Source: Devosia riboflavina
GTDB lineage: Bacteria; Pseudomonadota; Alphaproteobacteria; Rhizobiales; Devosiaceae
Direction: 5' to 3'
Assembly: GCF_000743575.1 (NCBI RefSeq)
Contig: NZ_JQGC01000006.1
Span: 124,001 to 188,000 of the forward strand
Length of the DNA: 64,000 nt
The notes under the pieces are model-generated. The model was not told the origin of the DNA and ran no database searches. It was given only the letters and a program-made list of their open reading frames with translations. How positions within the stretch are numbered: the stretch's first letter is position 1; every line of letters begins with the position of its first letter. The translations under genes and the position numbers were made by a program. Shown piece after piece: positions 35,499-45,464 of this stretch.

Positions 35499-37008
35499 TC
35501 CGCAACGCTACCTCCTCGGCCTCGACGCGGGGAACACCGTCATCAAGGCCGTGCTCTTCGATCTCGCTGGGCGCCAGATCGCCGCCCACAGTCTCGATGG
35601 CGCGACCCACAAGCCGGCCGCCGGCATGGTGGAGCGCTCCGTCGGCGAACTCTGGGCCAATGCCCAGATCGCCATTGCCCGCTGCATCGAAACCGCTGGG
35701 ATCGACCCCAACGAGATCGCCGCGATCGGCACGGCGGGCCATGGCAATGGCCTCTATCTTCTCGATCGCGCCAACCAGCCGCTCCTGGGTATCCAATCCC
35801 TCGATAGCCGTGCCGCTGCGCTGGCCGCTGCCACCGACGAGGCCGTCGGCGCCGCGCTCCACGCCGTCTGCCTCCAGCGCCCCTGGCCCTCGCAGACCCC
35901 GATGCTGCTCGCCTGGCTCAAGCAGAACCGCCCCGAAATATACGCTCAGGCCGGCACCTTGCTCTATGCCAAGGACGTGATCACCTGGCACCTGACCGGG
36001 ACGCTCGCCACCGACATTTCCGATATGTCCGGCGCCGGCCTCCTGCGGCTGCCCGAGGCCGAATATGACGACGAGCTTCTTCGCCTCTACGGCCTCGAAG
36101 ACGCCCGCCATCTCCTCCCCGCCCTGCATCAGCCGAGCGCCATCGTCGGCACCGTCACCTCTGACGCCGCCGCTGCAACCGGCCTTGCCGCCAGCACGCC
36201 GGTCGTCGCCGGTCTCTTCGACGTCGTCGCCTCCGCCATGGGCTCTGGCGCCGCCCTGCCGGGTTCTGCCTCGGTCGTTGCCGGTAGCTGGTCGATCAAC
36301 CAGGTCTTTTCCGATACCCCGGTGCAAGACGACCGCGTCTTCATGGTCGCCGCCTATGGCCCCTCGCGCTATGCCAATATGGAAAATAGCGCCACGTCGG
36401 CCGCCAATCTCGAATGGTATGTCCGCACCCTAATCGAGCGTGGCCACCATCACGACGACCCGTTCGGCGTCGTCAACGCGCTCGTCGGCGAAACCACCCC
36501 ATCCCCCGATGATCCGCTGTTCCAGCCTTTTATCTATGGTGGCCGGCTCGGTGCCCACTATCGCGGCGGCTTCTTCGGCCTTGCCGGCTGGCATGGCGAG
36601 GGCCACATGCTGCGCGCGCTCTTCGAGGGGGTCATGTTCGAGCATCGCCGCCATATCGGCGTTCTGGCCGACGCCGGCGTCGGCCTCTCGCAAGCCGTGC
36701 TCTCGGGCGGCGGCGCTCGCTCGCCCCATTGGCCGCAAATGTTCGCCGATGGCCTCGGCGTGCCCGTAACCGTCGCTGAAGCTCGCGAAACCGGTGCGCT
36801 TGGCGCCGCCATGATGGCCGCCATCGGGGTCGGCATCTATCCCGACGAAATCACCGCCGCTGCCGAAATGACCCGGCCGGTAAGAACCTACCAGCCACAA
36901 GCCGATATGGGCCGGCACTATAACAGGCGCTACCATGCCTGGACCGAACTTAACGCGGCGAGCCAAATTGCTTGGCGTGCGCTGGCGGAGCCCCCGCATG
37001 CAGATTGA
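35491..37008 (+). CDS. FGGY-family carbohydrate kinase (LyxK/EryA-like)
   Basis: A 505-residue sugar kinase. The first phosphate loop is [16 protein letters not shown] near residues 9-24; [16 protein letters not shown] near 76-91 and [16 protein letters not shown] near 235-250 match the L-xylulokinase/EryA branch, and [20 protein letters not shown] near 405-425 is the second FGGY signature region. It phosphorylates an imported ketose or polyol in the cytoplasm. It overlaps the aldolase upstream and the GMC oxidoreductase downstream, so all three are co-translated. Confidence 0.84.
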   Translation: MANPQRYLLGLDAGNTVIKAVLFDLAGRQIAAHSLDGATHKPAAGMVERSVGELWANAQIAIARCIETAGIDPNEIAAIGTAGHGNGLYLLDRANQPLLGIQSLDSRAAALAAATDEAVGAALHAVCLQRPWPSQTPMLLAWLKQNRPEIYAQAGTLLYAKDVITWHLTGTLATDISDMSGAGLLRLPEAEYDDELLRLYGLEDARHLLPALHQPSAIVGTVTSDAAAATGLAASTPVVAGLFDVVASAMGSGAALPGSASVVAGSWSINQVFSDTPVQDDRVFMVAAYGPSRYANMENSATSAANLEWYVRTLIERGHHHDDPFGVVNALVGETTPSPDDPLFQPFIYGGRLGAHYRGGFFGLAGWHGEGHMLRALFEGVMFEHRRHIGVLADAGVGLSQAVLSGGGARSPHWPQMFADGLGVPVTVAEARETGALGAAMMAAIGVGIYPDEITAAAEMTRPVRTYQPQADMGRHYNRRYHAWTELNAASQIAWRALAEPPHAD

Positions 37009-38599
37009 CGGCCAATATGACTACATTATCGTCGGCGCGGGCACGGCGGGCTGCGTGCTCGCCAACCGCCTGACGGAGGATCCGCGCAACCGCGTGCTCC
37101 TCCTCGAAGCCGGTGGCAGCGACAACTACCACTGGGTCAACATCCCCGTGGGCTACCTCTATTGCATCGGCAATCCGCGCACCGACTGGATGATGAAGAC
37201 CGCCTCCGAACCCGGCCTCAATGGCCGCTCGCTGGTCTATCCGCGCGGCAAGGTTTTGGGCGGCTGCACCTCGGTCAACGGCATGATCTATATGCGCGGC
37301 CAAGCGGCGGATTATGACCGCTGGCGCCAGGCCGGCAATGTCGGCTGGGGCTGGGACGATGTCCTGCCATATTTCCGCAAGTCCGAAGACCACCATGGCG
37401 GCGAAAGTGATCTCCATGGCTCCGGAGGCGAATGGAAAGTGTCGCGGCAGCGCCTCCGCTGGGACATTCTGGAAGCCGTGCAAAAGGGCGCCGAGGAATT
37501 CGGCATCCTGCCGCGCGCAGATTTTAACGACGGCAACAACGAAGGCTCCGGCCTATTCGAGGTCAATCAGGCCGGCGGCCGCCGCTGGAACACGGCCCGC
37601 GGTTTCCTGCGTCCGGCCCTCAAGCGTCCAAATCTGCGCCTCCTCACCAAGGCCGAGACCCAGTCACTAATCCTCGAAGGTCGCCGCATCGTTGGTGTTC
37701 GCTTCCTTCAGGGCGGACAGCTCCGCGAGGCGAGGGCAGGGCGCGAAGTGCTCCTCGCCGCCGGCGCCATCAATTCCCCAAAACTGCTCGAACTCTCCGG
37801 CATCGGCCGCCCGGACATCCTGCAGGCGCACGGCATTCCCGTGCGGCACGCCATGAGCGGCGTCGGTGAAAACCTGCAGGACCACCTGCAGATCCGCACC
37901 GTCTATCGCGTCACCGGCGCGCGCACCCTCAACACGCTCTTCCATAGCCCCCTGGGCAAGGCGCAGATCGGGCTCCAATACGCCCTGATGCGCAGCGGCC
38001 CCATGTCCATGGCGCCGAGCCAGTTCGGCATGTTCACCAAGTCGGATCCGTCGCTCGACACGCCCGATCTCGAATATCACGTCCAACCGCTCTCAACGAA
38101 CCGGCTGGGGGAGCCGCTGCACGACTTCCCGGCCATCACCGTCTCGGTCTGCAATCTGCGGCCGCACAGCACCGGCAATGTGCACATCACCAGCACCGAT
38201 CCGCAGATCCAGCCCGATATCCGCCCGAACTATCTCTCCGCCGATCACGATCGCCAAGTCGCTGTTCGTTCGGTGCAACAGGCCCGCCGCATCATGACGG
38301 CCAGAGCGCTCCAGCGCTATCGCCCCGAGGAAATCCTGCCGGGCCCAAAGGTCGAGAGCGAAGCCGACCTGCTCCACAGCATCGGCGACATCGCCACCAC
38401 CATCTTCCACCCCGTCGGCACTTGCCGCATGGGTGTCGATGCCGAAGCCGTGGTTGCCCCCAACCTCCGCCTCAATGGCTGTGAGGGCCTCCGCATCGTC
38501 GACGCCTCCATCATGCCCCACATTGTCTCCGGCAACACCGCCAGCCCCGTCATCATGATCGCCGAAAAAGCAGCCGACCTGCTGAAGGCAGGCCGATAG
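36998..38599 (+). CDS. GMC-family FAD oxidoreductase (choline/alcohol dehydrogenase type)
   Basis: ATG 36998 (MQIDGQYDY) overlaps the kinase stop by 11 bases. The 533-residue protein has the FAD fingerprint [17 protein letters not shown] near 8-24, [18 protein letters not shown] (GMC signature 1) near 84-101, [15 protein letters not shown] (signature 2) near 250-264, and the catalytic His in [12 protein letters not shown] near 468-479. It probably oxidises an alcohol, possibly the polyol before phosphorylation. It ends the operon, convergent with the RraA-like gene. Confidence 0.85.
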   Translation: MQIDGQYDYIIVGAGTAGCVLANRLTEDPRNRVLLLEAGGSDNYHWVNIPVGYLYCIGNPRTDWMMKTASEPGLNGRSLVYPRGKVLGGCTSVNGMIYMRGQAADYDRWRQAGNVGWGWDDVLPYFRKSEDHHGGESDLHGSGGEWKVSRQRLRWDILEAVQKGAEEFGILPRADFNDGNNEGSGLFEVNQAGGRRWNTARGFLRPALKRPNLRLLTKAETQSLILEGRRIVGVRFLQGGQLREARAGREVLLAAGAINSPKLLELSGIGRPDILQAHGIPVRHAMSGVGENLQDHLQIRTVYRVTGARTLNTLFHSPLGKAQIGLQYALMRSGPMSMAPSQFGMFTKSDPSLDTPDLEYHVQPLSTNRLGEPLHDFPAITVSVCNLRPHSTGNVHITSTDPQIQPDIRPNYLSADHDRQVAVRSVQQARRIMTARALQRYRPEEILPGPKVESEADLLHSIGDIATTIFHPVGTCRMGVDAEAVVAPNLRLNGCEGLRIVDASIMPHIVSGNTASPVIMIAEKAADLLKAGR

Positions 38600-38623
38600 T
38601 TTCGCAGCCGGCGTTCTGGTCGC

Positions 38624-39364
38624 TCATCCAACCGGATTGGTCTTGCGCCATTCCTCATATTCGCCGCGCGCATCCTGATGCAGCGGATAGTAGCGCTGGA
38701 GCGGTGCGCCCTGCTTGAGTTTCATGCGGGAAAAGTCTTCCCATTCGTGGTGCTGGCTTGAACGCTCGATGACTTCAGCGGCAAGGGCCGCCGGAACGCA
38801 GACCGCGCCGTCATCATCAGCGACGATGATATCGCCGGGCATGACCGTGACACCGCCACAGGCGATGGGCGTATTGACCGCAAAAGGCATGAGATTGGTC
38901 TGTGTGTGGAAATTCGGCGTCCAGCCACGGATCCACATCGGAATGTCGAGCTTGCTCAGGTTTGGCCGATCGCGCAGGGCGCCGTCGATCACCATTCCCG
39001 CGCCGCCGCGGCCGCGGAAATAGGTCGACATCATGTCGCCAAGCACACCGGCCGTCATGTCGCCGCGTGCGTCAACCACGACAATGTCGCCCTCCTGCAC
39101 ATGATAGAGCACATGGCGGTGGAGCTGTTTTTCCGGGTCCGAATATTCGCCGTCGCCGTATAGGTCCTCGCGCTTGGGCATGAATTGCAGCGTCAGCGCC
39201 GGGCCGGCTATGGCCTTGCCGAACTGCTGTGCTACGGGGCCGAGAATGTGGCAATTGCGAATGCCCATATGTGCCAGCGTCGAGGAGGCCGAGGCGGCCC
39301 CGACAGCCAGTATGCCGGCGATAAGGTCTTTGGACGGACGGACGATATCAGGCGTATGCGTCAT
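38624..39364 (-). CDS. RraA-family protein (HMG/CHA aldolase-like)
   Basis: A 246-residue member of the RraA/HMG-aldolase fold. VVDARGDMTAGVLGDMMSTYFRGRG near residues 95-119 and GMVIDGALRDRPNL near 122-135, with the Arg-Asp pair that binds metal and substrate, show an aldolase or decarboxylase rather than only the RNase E inhibitor role. In clusters with enolase-superfamily dehydratases such proteins cleave keto acids to pyruvate, which would complete the pathway of the two dehydratases upstream. Starts 11 bases after the next dehydratase gene stops. Confidence 0.76.
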   Translation of the reverse strand: MTHTPDIVRPSKDLIAGILAVGAASASSTLAHMGIRNCHILGPVAQQFGKAIAGPALTLQFMPKREDLYGDGEYSDPEKQLHRHVLYHVQEGDIVVVDARGDMTAGVLGDMMSTYFRGRGGAGMVIDGALRDRPNLSKLDIPMWIRGWTPNFHTQTNLMPFAVNTPIACGGVTVMPGDIIVADDDGAVCVPAALAAEVIERSSQHHEWEDFSRMKLKQGAPLQRYYPLHQDARGEYEEWRKTNPVG

Positions 39365-39375
39365 GATCTTGCTGC

Positions 39376-40530
39376 CTACCAGTTGGTGACCGAGCCGTCA
39401 TTGCGGCGGAGATGCGGGGCTTCCCAGAATTTGAAGGTTTGGCGTTTGACCGCCTCTTCATCGACTTCGACGCCGAGACCCGGCGCAGTCGGCACGTCAT
39501 AGACCGCGCCGCGCAACTGCGGTTGGACCGGGAAGATCGAGCCATCGCCAAAACCGTTATAAAGCTCACCGGGCGAGGCGCGGGTTTCGAGCCAGGAGAA
39601 GTTGGGGACTGCGGCGCTGAAATGGAGGGTCGCGGCGGTACAGATCGGCCCCAGCGGATTGTGCGGCATCACGTCGACATAGTGGGCTTCGCTCCAGCCC
39701 GCGACTTTCATGGACTCGGTGAGGCCGCCGACATTGCAGATGTCGATGCGATTGAACTGGTGAATGTCCCGCTCGATATAGGGGAGGAACTGCCATTTGC
39801 TGGCAAACTCCTCGCCAATGGCGAAGGGAATGTCGGTCATTCTGCGGAGGGCTTCGTAAGCCTCCGGCGTTTCGTCACGGATCGGCTCTTCGAGGAAATC
39901 CAGCGTGCCGCTGGGCATCTTCTGGCAGTAACTCGCGGCTTCGGCGACGCTGAGGCGGTGGTGATAGTCGATGCCGAGCACCACTTCATCGCCCAGGGCT
40001 TCGCGGGTTTTGACGCACCACTTTGCGGTTTCAGCGATGCTGGCGCGTGGCTCGAAGATCTGCGGATTTTCGTGGCCGTGGGGGAAGAGGCGAATGGCGT
40101 TCCAGCCGAGCTCCATCAGCTCCTTGGCCTGGTCGATCATCTGCGGGCCACAGGGGCCGCGGACGGTCGCGAAAGTAGGGATGTGGTCACGCTGTTTGCC
40201 TCCGAGCAGTTCGTAGACCGGCACGCCGAGCGCCTTACCCTTGATGTCATGGAAGGCGAGATCGAGGGCCGACATGGCGGCGGTGAGGACGCGGCCGCCT
40301 TCGAAATATTGGCTGCGATACATTTCCTGCCACAGCGCGCCAATGGCCATCGGGTCGCGGCCGATAAGAAACTCGCGAAAATGCTCGAGCGCGCCGACGA
40401 CCGCCTTCTCGCGGCCGGAGAGGCCGCTTTCGCCCCAGCCATAAATGCCTTCGTCGGTCTCGACCTTGACGATGAGCTGGTTACGCGTGCCGACCCAGGT
40501 GGGGTAGGGGATGATATTGGTGATCTTCAT
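39376..40530 (-). CDS. Enolase-superfamily dehydratase, galactonate-dehydratase-like
   Basis: A 384-residue protein of the GalD (DgoD) type: metal ligands Asp188, Glu214 (FLEEPI) and Glu240 (IGEEF), with His190 in DYHHR and His290 in MPHNPLGPI matching the acid and base His pair of galactonate dehydratase. It dehydrates an aldonate to a 2-keto-3-deoxy acid in the cytoplasm. The stereochemistry cannot be read here. It lies 4 bases downstream of another enolase-superfamily gene and before the RraA-like aldolase. Confidence 0.82.
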   Translation of the reverse strand: MKITNIIPYPTWVGTRNQLIVKVETDEGIYGWGESGLSGREKAVVGALEHFREFLIGRDPMAIGALWQEMYRSQYFEGGRVLTAAMSALDLAFHDIKGKALGVPVYELLGGKQRDHIPTFATVRGPCGPQMIDQAKELMELGWNAIRLFPHGHENPQIFEPRASIAETAKWCVKTREALGDEVVLGIDYHHRLSVAEAASYCQKMPSGTLDFLEEPIRDETPEAYEALRRMTDIPFAIGEEFASKWQFLPYIERDIHQFNRIDICNVGGLTESMKVAGWSEAHYVDVMPHNPLGPICTAATLHFSAAVPNFSWLETRASPGELYNGFGDGSIFPVQPQLRGAVYDVPTAPGLGVEVDEEAVKRQTFKFWEAPHLRRNDGSVTNW

Positions 40531-40534
40531 CCCG

Positions 40535-41884
40535 TCAGCTCCAGGTCCGGTCCCAGCTATATTCGTGGTCCCACTGGTCGGTCGGCTGCCAGATGCCGGT
40601 GACGCCCTCTTGCAAGTGCTGGCCGATCAGCTCGTCATTGATGTCGTCGATGCCGAGGCCCGGCTTGTCGGGGACGGTGATGAAACCGTCCTTCACTACG
40701 GGTTTGGGGAGGCCGATGGCGATGTCGTCCCACCAGTCGACGTCGACCGAGTGATATTCGAGCGCCATGAAATTCTCAGTCGCGACAGCGACATGGGCGG
40801 CGGCCATGCAAGCGACAGGGCTTTCGGCCATGTGGATGGCCATGGCGACGCCGTGGTCTTGCGCCATGTCGCCGATCTTCTTGGTCTCGAGAATGCCGCC
40901 GGAAGTCAGGAGGTCCGGGTGGATTATGGAGATGCCGGATTTCAGCAGCGGCTCGAAACCTTCCTTGAGGTAGATGTCTTCGCCGGTGCAGATCGGAACC
41001 GTGGTGGCTTGCTGAAGCTGTTGATATTGCTCGGTATATTGCCAGGGGATGACATCTTCGAGCCAGGCGGGGGCGTATTTCTCGATGCGTTTGGCGAGGC
41101 GGATGCCGCTTTGGAGGGAAATGTGCCCGACATGGTCGATGGCGAGGGGGATTTCGTAGCCGATCACCTCGCGGACCTGGTGGATATATTCTTCAAGCAA
41201 TTCAAGGCCTTGCTCGGTGAAATTGAGGCCGGTGAAAGGGTGACGGACATTGTGGACATCATAGACCGCGTTGCGGGCGCGGCGGTCGTCCATGGTTTTT
41301 CCGGCGCCGCGGCTGGGGTGGATGCGGTAGCCTTCCAAGGAGCCGGCGGGGGCAACGACGGAGCCGGGCGTGTCGACGACCTGCATGAGGCCGAGGTCCA
41401 TCTTGAGGAAGGTGAACCCTAAATCCATGCGTTCTTTCAAGCGCTTACCAGTTTCGGTGCCGCTCGGGACAGTGGCGTCGGTGTCGCAATACATGCGGAC
41501 CTTGTCGCGGAATTTGCCGCCGAGCATCTGGTAGATCGGGACGCCGTAGGCTTTGCCAGCCAGGTCCCAGAGGGCGATCTCGACGGCAGAGACGCCGCCG
41601 CCTTGGCGGCCGTGTCCGCCGAACTGCTTGATTCTCCTGAACAATCTGTCGACGTCGCAGGGGTTTTCGCCGAGGAGGCGGCTCTTAAGCATAAGCGCAT
41701 AAGTGGCGCTGGCGCCGTCGCGGACTTCGCCGAGGCCGACAAGGCCTTGATTGGTATAGATTTTCAGGATTGCGCTGGTGAAGGGAGCGCCGACGATTTC
41801 GGCGACGCGCATGTCGGTGATGCGCAATTTCGACGGTTTTGAGCGGGTGTTGACGCGGTTTAGGGCTTCCTCGGGACGATGCAT
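40535..41884 (-). CDS. Enolase-superfamily (mandelate racemase-like) sugar-acid enzyme
   Basis: A 449-residue member, longer than most because of an insert near residues 165-215. Lys161 (FLKMD), Asp250 with His251/His254 (AIDHVGH), Glu276 (WLEDV), Glu302 (TGEDIY) and His351 (AIHMAESP) form the expected active site. The pattern suits dehydration or epimerisation of a sugar acid. The first 20 residues precede the conserved start of the capping domain, so the true start may be ATG a little downstream (MRVAEIV). It is in the same operon as the GalD-like enzyme. Confidence 0.8.
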   Translation of the reverse strand: MHRPEEALNRVNTRSKPSKLRITDMRVAEIVGAPFTSAILKIYTNQGLVGLGEVRDGASATYALMLKSRLLGENPCDVDRLFRRIKQFGGHGRQGGGVSAVEIALWDLAGKAYGVPIYQMLGGKFRDKVRMYCDTDATVPSGTETGKRLKERMDLGFTFLKMDLGLMQVVDTPGSVVAPAGSLEGYRIHPSRGAGKTMDDRRARNAVYDVHNVRHPFTGLNFTEQGLELLEEYIHQVREVIGYEIPLAIDHVGHISLQSGIRLAKRIEKYAPAWLEDVIPWQYTEQYQQLQQATTVPICTGEDIYLKEGFEPLLKSGISIIHPDLLTSGGILETKKIGDMAQDHGVAMAIHMAESPVACMAAAHVAVATENFMALEYHSVDVDWWDDIAIGLPKPVVKDGFITVPDKPGLGIDDINDELIGQHLQEGVTGIWQPTDQWDHEYSWDRTWS

Positions 41885-41911
41885 TTGGGACGCTCTTCGG
41901 AGGTGAGTTGG

Positions 41912-43009
41912 TTAGCGGACTGTTAGCGCTGAGGTTGTCTCAGCGTCGAATAGGTGGACGCGCTCCTGATCGAACTCGATCCAGACGGGTTCGTCGGGGG
42001 AGAGATGCACGCTCGGGTCGACACTGATGTTAACGACGGCCTCGGCGATGAAGACCTGGGCGAAGGTGACATCGCCCGTCGGCTCCACTGTGTAGATCTT
42101 TCCCGGGACGGAACCCGACACCTGCATCTTGTGCAATTTGAGGGTCGAGTGCCGGGCGCCGAGGACGACGTTTTTGGTCGTCGAGGATAACGCTTTTCGG
42201 GCGTTGGCGGGGGAAAGGGGGAGTTCCCAGCCTTCGGCGCTCTGGAGAACCACTTCGGTGCCGCGCGACACGGCTTGGAGCGAAATCAGGCTCATGGCCG
42301 GGCTGCCGACGAAGCTGGCGACGAACATGTTCACCGGATTGGCGAAGACCTGCGCTGGCGTATCGTATTGCTGCAGGAAGCCGCCGTTCATCACCGCCAT
42401 CTTGTCGGCCATGGTGACGGCTTCGAGCTGGTCGTGGGTGACGTAGATGATGGTGGCGCCGAGGTTGTGGTGGAAGCGCTTGATCTCGCTGCGCATCTGC
42501 ACGCGCAGCTTGGCGTCGAGATTGGACAGCGGCTCATCCATCAGGAAAACCAGCGGGTCGCGAACGAGGGCGCGGCCCAGGGCGACACGCTGCTGCTGGC
42601 CGCCGGAGAGTTCGCGGGGTTTTCGCTCCAAGAGGTGCGTGATGTCGAGTATGCGAGCGGCTTCGGCGACTTTTGAGGCGATCTCGGCCTTGGGCAGTTT
42701 TCGCATCTGCAGCGGGAAGGCGAGATTGCTGAAGACCGTCTTGTTGGGATAGAGCGCGTAATTCTGGAACACCATGGCGATGTCCCGGTCCTTGGGGTCG
42801 AGGTCGTTGACCACGCGATTTCCGATGGCGATGTCGCCGCCCGAAATGGGCAGCAATCCGGCGATCAGGTTGAGCGTCGTGGTCTTGCCGCAGCCGGAAG
42901 GGCCGACCAGCGCGACGAATTCGCCATCATTGACGGTAAAGCTCACGTCGTTGACGGCGTAGAGGCTGCCGTAATTCTTCATGACGTGCTCAAGGACCAC
43001 CTCGGCCAT
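41912..43009 (-). CDS. Sugar ABC transporter ATP-binding protein (MalK/UgpC family)
   Basis: The start is 43009 (MAEVVLEHVM); the longer frame runs over the permease and is not real. The 365-residue ATPase has Walker A GPSGCGKTT near 37-45, LSGGQQQR near 136-143, FLMDEPLSNLD near 156-166 and a C-terminal TOBE domain. It serves the two permeases and binding protein upstream, and is followed by the two dehydratases on the same strand. Confidence 0.88.
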   Translation of the reverse strand: MAEVVLEHVMKNYGSLYAVNDVSFTVNDGEFVALVGPSGCGKTTTLNLIAGLLPISGGDIAIGNRVVNDLDPKDRDIAMVFQNYALYPNKTVFSNLAFPLQMRKLPKAEIASKVAEAARILDITHLLERKPRELSGGQQQRVALGRALVRDPLVFLMDEPLSNLDAKLRVQMRSEIKRFHHNLGATIIYVTHDQLEAVTMADKMAVMNGGFLQQYDTPAQVFANPVNMFVASFVGSPAMSLISLQAVSRGTEVVLQSAEGWELPLSPANARKALSSTTKNVVLGARHSTLKLHKMQVSGSVPGKIYTVEPTGDVTFAQVFIAEAVVNISVDPSVHLSPDEPVWIEFDQERVHLFDAETTSALTVR

Positions 43010-43020
43010 CGACAAAACTC

Positions 43021-43905
43021 CTAATGTTTGACGGCGCCTTCGGTGAGGGCCTGCACGAAGTATTTCTGGAGAACGAGGAAGAGCACGACGACCGGCACGC
43101 TCATCATGAAGGTCGCCGCCATCAGGCCCGGCCAGTCGGTGGCGTTCTCCGAGAAGAAGCGCTGGATGCCGACGGGCAGGGTCATTTGGTCGTGCTTGGT
43201 GAGGAAGGTGTAGGCGTAGATGTATTCGTTCCAGGCGCCGATGAACGAGTAGATCGCGGTGGCGATGATACCAGGCGTCGAAAGCGGCATGACGATGTAG
43301 AGGAAAGCCTGGAAGCGGGTGGCGCCGTCGATGCGCGCGGCCTGTTCGAGCTGGATCGGGATGTTGTCGTAAAAGCCCTTGAGCAGCCAGATGGCGAGTG
43401 GCAGCCCGAAAGTGAGATAGGTCAGGATCAGCGAGCCGTGGGTGTTCACAAGGCCCAGAAGGCGCATCAGGATGAAGAGCGGCACGAGGAAGACGATGGC
43501 CGGGAACATGTTGCGCAGCAGCACCGAGAAGAACAGGAAGGTGCGGCCGGGAAAACGGAAGCGCGAGAAGGCATAGGCGGCAGGGACTGCGACGATGATG
43601 GCGAGGATCGTGGTGGCGGTGGAAACCCAGAGGCTGTTCCAGAAGTAGCGCAGGAAATCCTGGCCGATGCTGTTTCGCGGATCGAGCAGCCGCGCATAGT
43701 TCTCGAGCGTCGGCGAGGCCGGCCACCATTGCGGTGGATATTGCATGGCGGCGAAGCCGGTTTTCAGCGAAGTGATCAGCATCCAGGCCATTGGCATGGC
43801 GGTGAAGATCAAGAGCAGCACGAGGAAGACGCGGCCCGACCAGCGCCAGTAGTCGACGGGCTTTTTGGTGACGGGGCGGATGCGGGTGGATGTGGCGTCG
43901 GTCAT
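43021..43905 (-). CDS. CUT1 sugar ABC transporter permease (MalG-type)
   Basis: A 294-residue membrane protein with six helices and the EAA loop PIQLEQAARIDGATRFQAFLY near residues 185-205. It is separated from the MalF-type partner by a 370-base repeat-rich gap, unusual for permease pairs, which normally abut. Confidence 0.86.
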   Translation of the reverse strand: MTDATSTRIRPVTKKPVDYWRWSGRVFLVLLLIFTAMPMAWMLITSLKTGFAAMQYPPQWWPASPTLENYARLLDPRNSIGQDFLRYFWNSLWVSTATTILAIIVAVPAAYAFSRFRFPGRTFLFFSVLLRNMFPAIVFLVPLFILMRLLGLVNTHGSLILTYLTFGLPLAIWLLKGFYDNIPIQLEQAARIDGATRFQAFLYIVMPLSTPGIIATAIYSFIGAWNEYIYAYTFLTKHDQMTLPVGIQRFFSENATDWPGLMAATFMMSVPVVVLFLVLQKYFVQALTEGAVKH

Positions 43906-44275
43906 GCGAGCTCTCCTCCGACGGATGGCGCGAGGGGCGTCGGGGTCTTGCCTTCGATCCCCTTCCGCTGGGGCGAAGTTGCTAGACGTGATTGAACCTC
44001 ACCCATTGAGCGTGGCGGCACCCCCTCCCAACCTCCTCGCCTCAAATCGCTCCACCGGAGCGATTTGGCCTCCGGCACGGGTCGGAGCCCATCAAGGGGG
44101 AGGTGCCGATCGAGCGTGGGGCGGTATCTGTGCAAGAGCCACCGGCCCGGCACCCTCCCCCTTGATGGGGAGGGGGGAGACGCGGTTGATGGCCCGGTGG
44201 GTGTCGCACCCCCACCCTTGATCCCTCCCCACAAGGGGGAGGGAGACGATGGAGCCAAGGCGCTAAAGCTCGTGG
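43906..44275. repeat. Repeat-rich palindromic insert between two permease genes
   Basis: A 370-base non-coding block with several dyads: AAATCGCTCC-ACC-GGAGCGATTT (44044-44066), CCCTCCCC-N6-GGGGAGGG (44153-44174) and TCCCTCCCC-N5-GGGGAGGGA (44222-44244). The segments near 44090-44106 and 44148-44167 are also inverted copies of each other, so a larger cruciform is possible. Composition (C/G tracts such as CCTCCCCCTTG) differs from neighbouring genes. It looks like a mosaic intergenic repeat or MITE-like insertion within the operon; no transposase is present. Confidence 0.7.
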
Positions 44276-45238
44276 TCATGCGCCGGCCCTCTTGTCGTCG
44301 CCGCGGGTCAGGGCGCGGACGTAGAAGTAGCCAAGGGTCATCATGATGATGAAGAGAAGCACCGAATAGGCGGCGGCCGCGCCCCAGCGCTGGCGACCGA
44401 AGGCGAGCTGATAAATCTGGGTGATCCAGATATCGGACGAGCCCGCCGGACCGCCGCCGGTCATGATGAAGGGGATGATGAAGGAGTTGAAATTCTGCAC
44501 CGTCAGCAGCAGCACCGTGACGGTGGAGACGCCCGCTAGGTGCGGGAAGGTGACGTGCCAGAAGCGCTGCCAGGCATTGGCGCCATCGACCTTGGCGGCG
44601 CGCAGCAATTGCTCCGGAACCGTTTGCAGGCCCGCCATCAGCATGATCATGGCGAAGGAAAATTCCTTCCAGACATTGACCACGATCAGCGAGGCGAGGG
44701 CGGTGGAGGTGTTGTCGATGAAATTGATCGGCTCGTCTGTGAGGCCGACCTGGACCATGAAGGCGCCGATGGCGCCGAAATCGGAATGGTAGAGCCACTT
44801 CCAGACATAGGAGGCGGCAACGGCGCTGACGACCCACGGGATGAGCAGGATGGCGCGCAGCACGCCGCGGCCGACGAATTCGCGATGCAGCGATAGGGCG
44901 GCGCCGAGACCCAGGAAGAAGGCGAAGAGGGTTGAGAAGAACGTCCAGATCAGGGTTTGCCAGGTGACTTTCCAGAACGAACCGCTGGTGAGGATGGTTG
45001 TGTAATTGTCGAGCCCGATGAACACCTTGTCGCGCAATTGCAGGCTGGCGGGCGTTTTGAAGAAGCTCAGCTCGATCGTGTAATAGACCGGATAGGCGAT
45101 GACGATGAGCATCACCACGATGGCCGGGAGCACATAGAGATAGTCGGCGCGTTGCTTCCACATGCGGGCGGGCAGGCTGGCGCGCTTGGCCACCGGCATT
45201 GGGCGGTCGGTGAAGATGGCAGGCCCGGATACGCTCAT
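44276..45238 (-). CDS. CUT1 sugar ABC transporter permease (MalF-type)
   Basis: A 320-residue membrane protein with a cytoplasmic N terminus, six helices and the EAA loop EQLLRAAKVDGANAWQRFWHV near 217-237. First permease of the CUT1 system whose binding protein is encoded upstream (45465-46964). Confidence 0.87.
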   Translation of the reverse strand: MSVSGPAIFTDRPMPVAKRASLPARMWKQRADYLYVLPAIVVMLIVIAYPVYYTIELSFFKTPASLQLRDKVFIGLDNYTTILTSGSFWKVTWQTLIWTFFSTLFAFFLGLGAALSLHREFVGRGVLRAILLIPWVVSAVAASYVWKWLYHSDFGAIGAFMVQVGLTDEPINFIDNTSTALASLIVVNVWKEFSFAMIMLMAGLQTVPEQLLRAAKVDGANAWQRFWHVTFPHLAGVSTVTVLLLTVQNFNSFIIPFIMTGGGPAGSSDIWITQIYQLAFGRQRWGAAAAYSVLLFIIMMTLGYFYVRALTRGDDKRAGA

Positions 45239-45338
45239 GGTGATCGTTCCTGTGTGCTCTGAAACGCTTGGCGAATTGCAGTGCTGCCCATTGCGCGGAG
45301 GCTAACCTTGGACTGGCACGATCCCTCGGCGCCCACCG

Positions 45339-45404
45339 TGTCATCCCCGCGCAAGCGGGGACCTCCGTTTCTAAACAGGGGTTCCCGCTTTCGCGGGAAT
45401 TACA
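45339..45404. repeat. Paired-hairpin intergenic repeat
   Basis: TGTCATCCCCGC at the left and GCGGGAATTACA at the right form imperfect terminal inverted repeats. Inside are two stem-loops: CCCCGC-GCAA-GCGGGG (45345-45360) and TTCCCGC-TTTC-GCGGGAA (45382-45399). This GTCATCCCCGCG...GCGGGAA layout resembles short palindromic repeats that are frequent between rhizobial genes. It lies between binding-protein and permease genes, where it may also act as an mRNA stabiliser. Confidence 0.75.
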
Positions 45405-45464
45405 CCGCAGTTGGGACGAATGACGGTGTCGACTGGGACCTCGTCGGCCCCAGTCGACCGATGG

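Noticed and set aside
38600-38623. Replication origin at the composition shift
   Set aside because: The gap between the convergent genes is only 24 bases, with no DnaA boxes, AT-rich unwinding region or replication genes.
43010-43729. N-terminal extension of the UgpC-type ATPase frame across the permease gene
   Set aside because: The translated stretch is low-complexity Arg/Pro/His-rich shadow; the family start is MAEVVLEHV at 43009.
44044-44244. CRISPR array
   Set aside because: The repeats are palindromic and unequal in length, with no regular spacer-repeat periodicity.
43902-45344. 480-codon minus-strand frame over the repeat block and MalF-type permease
   Set aside because: Composition is shadow-like and the overlapping permease with six helices and EAA loop is clearly the real gene.
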